Positions 60,487-64,000 of a stretch of DNA of 64,000 nucleotides are shown here, piece by piece (position 1 is the first letter of the stretch; every line of letters begins with the position of its first letter). The stretch covers positions 52,904,569 through 52,968,568 of the forward strand of contig NC_088776.1 in NCBI RefSeq assembly GCF_954871325.1. Direction: 5' to 3'. The stretch is from Gordionus sp. m RMFG-2023. Its lineage: Eukaryota; Nematomorpha; Gordioida; Chordodea; Parachordodidae. Both the position numbers and the translations under genes were made by a program. The notes beneath the pieces are model-generated. The model had not been told where the DNA came from. It made no database searches and worked only from the letters and a program-made list of their open reading frames with translations.

Positions 60487-61350
60487 TGTAGGGGAGATAT
60501 GCCATAAATGGCCACGTTTCATGACTGGCCACCACCCTTTAACTTTTTATCTATTAGACATTTCTCTCAAAATTGGTCAAAATGTGTATATTTATGATAT
60601 GTACTGTAACAAGTTTATTTATTGAATTGAACAATAATAAAACAAATATTTCAAATAAACTGTTTTTAGTACCTCTTTCTAGAAAAATCACGTTGCAAAA
60701 TTTTTTGTTTGGTAAAAAAAAAATTAATAATTTAGATTACTGATATTTTATATAAATATTATTCTTAGGCATTTAGCATTATTCACACAAAAAAATTAAT
60801 GCTTACAAGTTTTATTTAATAGACTTATAAAGGCGATGAATAATAATTGACAGATGAGTATTATCTGGCCATGTATTGACTGGCTACAATTCACAATTCA
60901 TATTGAAACGAAAAACTCGTCCAAAACAATTTGGTGAAATTTTAAATGATGAACAAACTTAAGAATATTTAACAAGATAATTAAGATATTAATTTATAAT
61001 ATTTATTATTAAATAGATGATGATAAATTGATATGTTAATACTAATTAAATTAGTGCATAATTAATTTTTTATATGCCTAAAAAGTGTAGAAATATTAAC
61101 ATAGGTCTTTTACAAGTATTTCAAATTTTAATATTATAATAAAATTCTTAAATAATACATTTTATCCAGAAATTTCTTTTTTACATAACCCCATCTAGCT
61201 CATAACTTATATATAGAGCTTTGATTCAAATTTTAAAGATTAGGAATTGGGCTACACATTGATATAAAATTTGTTTGGTTAAACCTAAATCTTAATACCA
61301 TTTTTTGAAAAAAGCAAAAACATGGCCATTTATGTCACATCTCCCCTACA
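60487..61350. mobile_element. Terminal-inverted-repeat element, family C copy 2
   Basis: Ends TGTAGGGGAGATATGCC and, reverse-complemented, TGTAGGGGAGATGTGAC. 864 bp, same order of blocks as copy 1, no open frame. No target duplication could be assigned. Confidence 0.7.
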
Positions 61351-61387
61351 TTCAAAAATCCCTGCACATAAACCTACTAGTCCTGGA

Positions 61388-61914
61388 CAGGGTTGCTAGG
61401 TAAAAATTATTAGATTGTGGAAGATTTATGTAATAAAAAAATTTAGGAGGGGCTTTGCCTTTAAACAAAAAGAAAACTAATTTCTCACCTAAAATAATAC
61501 TAATTAAGGATTTCTTTTTTAAATATCTATAAAAAATATAGGAGAGAATTTATTCCTAAAAAAAATTATTTTAATGATGTTTGTTTTACCATTTTAAAAT
61601 TCATATAAATTAGATAATATGGTATAGCCGCTAAGAAATCCACTCCTTTTATTGGTTATATTAGATAAAATTTAACAAATTTAATAAAACAAATCCATAT
61701 AGAAAAAAGGGTATAATAAATTTTTTGATTTTGAAATCTATTTTTTGGGTGTATAAATAATTTTTGGAAAAAAAAAATAGAATGTGAGAGATTTTGTAGA
61801 CCTTTTTGTGAGCATTTTTGTGGTATATTTCAGAAATTTTAAAAATGTAATAGTTGAGTAAAAAAAATAATTGTGGTTGGCCTACTAGTAAATTTGGCAG
61901 ACCTGGCAAGCCTG
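61388..61914. mobile_element. Possible small hAT-like element
   Basis: CAGGGTTGCTAGGT at the left and, reverse-complemented, CAGGCTTGCCAGGT at the right. Flanks do not clearly repeat (4 of 8), so the call rests on the ends alone. Confidence 0.3.
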
Positions 61915-62301
61915 GACCGATATTTTTATTTGGGAATCTAGGCATATCTTTTTTAAACCCCGTTGCCAAGTCCCTGTTCTTTATAGTTAATTCCGAGCAG
62001 GATCAATGGCAGGTCTTCAAAAAATTAGTTATCATTATAACTTCCTTCTTTTCGTGTTTTAATTTTCTATCTATTATCCTTCCCCCAATAGGATTGACAG
62101 GTCTACCACACTCAATCCAAGTTACCACAATTCTAACACACTTTTAAAATTTCCAAAATTTACCTTAAAAACTACGATAAGATCTCCCACATTCTAATTT
62201 TCAAAAATCGTGTTTCTGAAAAATTTTTTATTTAAAATATCATGTGTTTATGTTATACCCAAAAGAAAATTCAAAATCAAAAAAAAAATGTAATTATATT
62301 C

Positions 62302-62529
62302 TATTGGATCCCTTCTTTCTTAAATTTGATATGTTTTATCTGATAACCAATAGAAGGGTTTTTATATATAATTAGCGTATTGGATCCCTTCTTAAATTTG
62401 ATATGTTTTATCTGATAACCAATAGAAGGACAGGATTTTATATAATTAGCGTATTGGATCCCTTCTTTCTTAAATTTGCTATGATTTATCTGATAACCAA
62501 TAAGAGGACGGGATTTTTTATAATTAGCA
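62302..62529 (+). repeat. Three tandem copies of a 74-76 bp unit
   Basis: Units start TATTGGATCCCTTCTT and contain TTATCTGATAACCAATAGAA, then ATAATTAGCG. Each unit has inverted TATTGGAT-CCTTC and CCAATAGAAGG parts and could fold as a hairpin. Confidence 0.85.
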
Positions 62530-62659
62530 GCCTATACCTTATTTGTTAAAAATTTAAAATGATAAAACAATCATTAAAATAAAAAAAAATCCTTCCCCCC
62601 GTTATGCTACTAATTAGTTACCCTTTTAACCGTGTTGGAGGAGGGTAAAAAAGGAATTT

Positions 62660-62742
62660 GGGGGGGGGGGGGTGCCACCCAGATATTTTTACAAAATTTA
62701 TCACAATCGATTAATTTTTACCTAATTAACCCCCCCCCCCCC
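62660..62742. repeat. G13 and C13 runs facing each other
   Basis: A run of 13 G at 62660-62672 and a run of 13 C at 62730-62742 are separated by 57 AT-rich bases and could form a pure G:C stem. Confidence 0.8.
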
Positions 62743-62789
62743 AAACCCACCGCATTTTCGTTTTTCTTCTCTTCTTTTTTTATATACAC

Positions 62790-62955
62790 TTAAACAATCA
62801 TGTGAATCAACTTGTAGATTGTCATTCTGATCATTGAAAAAATTCCATTCCGTCATATTCTTCCAATCGTAGTTGTAAGAGATAATAAATTGCGAGGTAT
62901 ATTCAAGAGAGATGTTTAGTTTAACCCTATTTCCGATAGAACAATTGTGACAGGC
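62790..62955 (-). CDS. Candidate exon of an unidentified, possibly secreted or membrane protein
   Basis: 166 bases between AG (AAAATCGAG) and donor GTGTAT. Reads ACHNCSIGNRVKLNISLEYT, SQFIISYNYDWKNMTEWNFF, NDQNDNLQVDSHDCL. Three N-glycosylation sequons (NCS, NIS, NMT) and a C-x-x-C pair suggest an extracellular segment. The spacing of IGNRVKLNISL and YNYDW loosely recalls PKD-type beta-sandwich domains, but this is a guess. The frame is open further on both sides. Confidence 0.35.
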
Positions 62956-63118
62956 CTCGATTTTAGGTGTCAATTTAAAAATAAAAATATATACATTTTC
63001 ATAATAATTTTGTAACGTAATATAGGTAACAGTTCTTCGTTTTAAAATAGTGTGTTTAAATAAAAACATTACAACTAGAAGGGAGAGAAGGGGGAGGGAT
63101 TAGCACCCTTAATTTAAG

Positions 63119-63286
63119 ATGAGCGCTCTTACATTTAAATCAAGAATTTTAAATGAATTAAAGTTGCGAAAACAGTTATTAAGCCTTGTACTGGTTTGTC
63201 TTATTTCCAAAACACTGTCTGTTCAGCTGGCTACATCGCTTTCCCTAAACAGCCTAAAAAGGAAGAGGCTGTTTAGATTTACGTAG
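63119..63286 (+). CDS. Small open frame with a signal-anchor-like N-terminus; possible first exon
   Basis: 55 codons from ATG: MSALTFKSRILNELKLRKQL, LSLVLVCLISKTLSVQLATS, LSLNSLKRKRLFRFT. A basic stretch then LLSLVLVCLIS resembles a signal peptide or anchor. A donor-like GTAGGT overlaps the end, so it may be an exon running off toward the right. No family recognised. Confidence 0.25.
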   Translation: MSALTFKSRILNELKLRKQLLSLVLVCLISKTLSVQLATSLSLNSLKRKRLFRFT

Positions 63287-64000
63287 GTATAGTGTCTTTG
63301 AATAAAAATAAGGTATCTTTGTTATAAAATTTTATGGGTCCTTCTCCTTCCCCAGTATTTTTTTTAAAAATTTTAGGCACCTCCCTAAATAAAAAAAAGT
63401 CAATGATACCTCTGATTGAAAAGAATGTCTGTCAATGTTTAATGACGAGAAAATTAGAGAAGTTGCAATATTTGGAGAGGAAGTTTCCAGAATAAAAACA
63501 TTGCTATTCTAGCTAAATACTTTTCCAAAAAAAATAGTAAGAGGGACCCAATAGTAAAAAAATTTAAAAGGTCATACAACACGATAACATATAATGCTTA
63601 TACATAAAGATAAACTAAAGATCCATTTTGAAACTTGGTTGAATTCAAATCAGCTGGTGACACGCCAAATTAGTTTCTCGTTTATTTTTCATAGAAATAA
63701 ATGAAACTCTGAAATTTCTTTTTAAAGTTTTTCATAAAATTTTATAATATAAACCATTTATCTGCAGCTCCGGCTCAACCCTAAGTTAGACCGGGGCAAT
63801 CGGATCGGAATTTTAATTTTTTTAAATATTCCCTGGTCGAACTAACGTTAAAAATATACCCGGACTAAGTCTAGTCAAAAAATCCGAGCAGGGTCATGCA
63901 AATGGTACTTCTAGGAAATTAAAAGGTCGTTGCCACCAGTTATTTTGTATTTGATGCACATTTAAAAGAATAAATCGTTATTCCAAGTAATAATATGTGT
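63287..64000. other. Right edge of window
   Basis: No supportable gene or RNA. The stretch 63765-63900 has GC-rich scraps (TCCGGCTCAACCC, GTTAGACCGGGGCAATCGG) resembling the arms of the GC-rich repeat families seen elsewhere. Confidence 0.4.

Noticed and set aside
60413-60625. Plus-strand frame of 70 codons
   Set aside because: Runs into the left end of the family C copy 2; composition is not protein-like and no splice sites support it.
61661-62147. Open frames on both strands near 61.7-62.1 kb
   Set aside because: They cross the end of a probable small transposon; Gly/Pro-rich start reflects inverted-repeat sequence, not a domain.
1-64000. CRISPR arrays, operons, ribosome binding sites, riboswitches
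   Set aside because: The window is animal nuclear DNA with spliced genes; no array of spaced identical repeats was seen.

Overview
The window is about three-quarters A+T. It is eukaryotic DNA from an animal: it holds a plastin/fimbrin gene in many small exons, a Twist-type bHLH gene with its C-terminal WR box, and the 3' end of a GPI ethanolamine phosphate transferase gene. Introns follow GT-AG and the standard genetic code reads through all conserved exons. The phylum cannot be fixed from sequence alone; an AT-rich, transposon-rich invertebrate fits best.

Layout. (1) 3-1026, plus strand: last three exons of a PIGG-like gene. (2) 3432-18374, minus strand: twelve exons of plastin, convergent with PIGG. 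The N-terminal start exon was not found. The last exon carries about 350 residues of Ser/Pro-rich tail beyond the usual plastin end. Its introns hold hAT-like and palindromic repeats and one unexplained coding-like patch. (3) 18.4-37.5 kb: mostly AT-rich intergenic DNA with many short inverted-repeat elements and a few weak exon candidates. (4) 37.6-38.8 kb: a 1.2 kb array of an A/T hexamer. (5) 38.9-49.5 kb: hAT elements, two of them with perfect 8-bp target duplications (38907-40044 and 41219-42751), plus decayed relatives. (6) 51385-52077 and 53519-54463, plus strand: two intronless bHLH genes in tandem, a divergent one and a Twist orthologue. (7) 55-64 kb: two copies of a long terminal-inverted-repeat element, and several coding-like pieces with good splice sites on the minus strand that may belong to one unidentified gene or gene remnant.

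The genes do not form an operon or pathway. PIGG acts in the ER on GPI anchors, plastin bundles actin, and the bHLH pair encodes nuclear transcription factors. The repeat landscape is dominated by hAT transposons and small non-autonomous elements, some nested in each other. Poly-C/poly-G runs of 9-14 bases are strikingly common for such AT-rich DNA.
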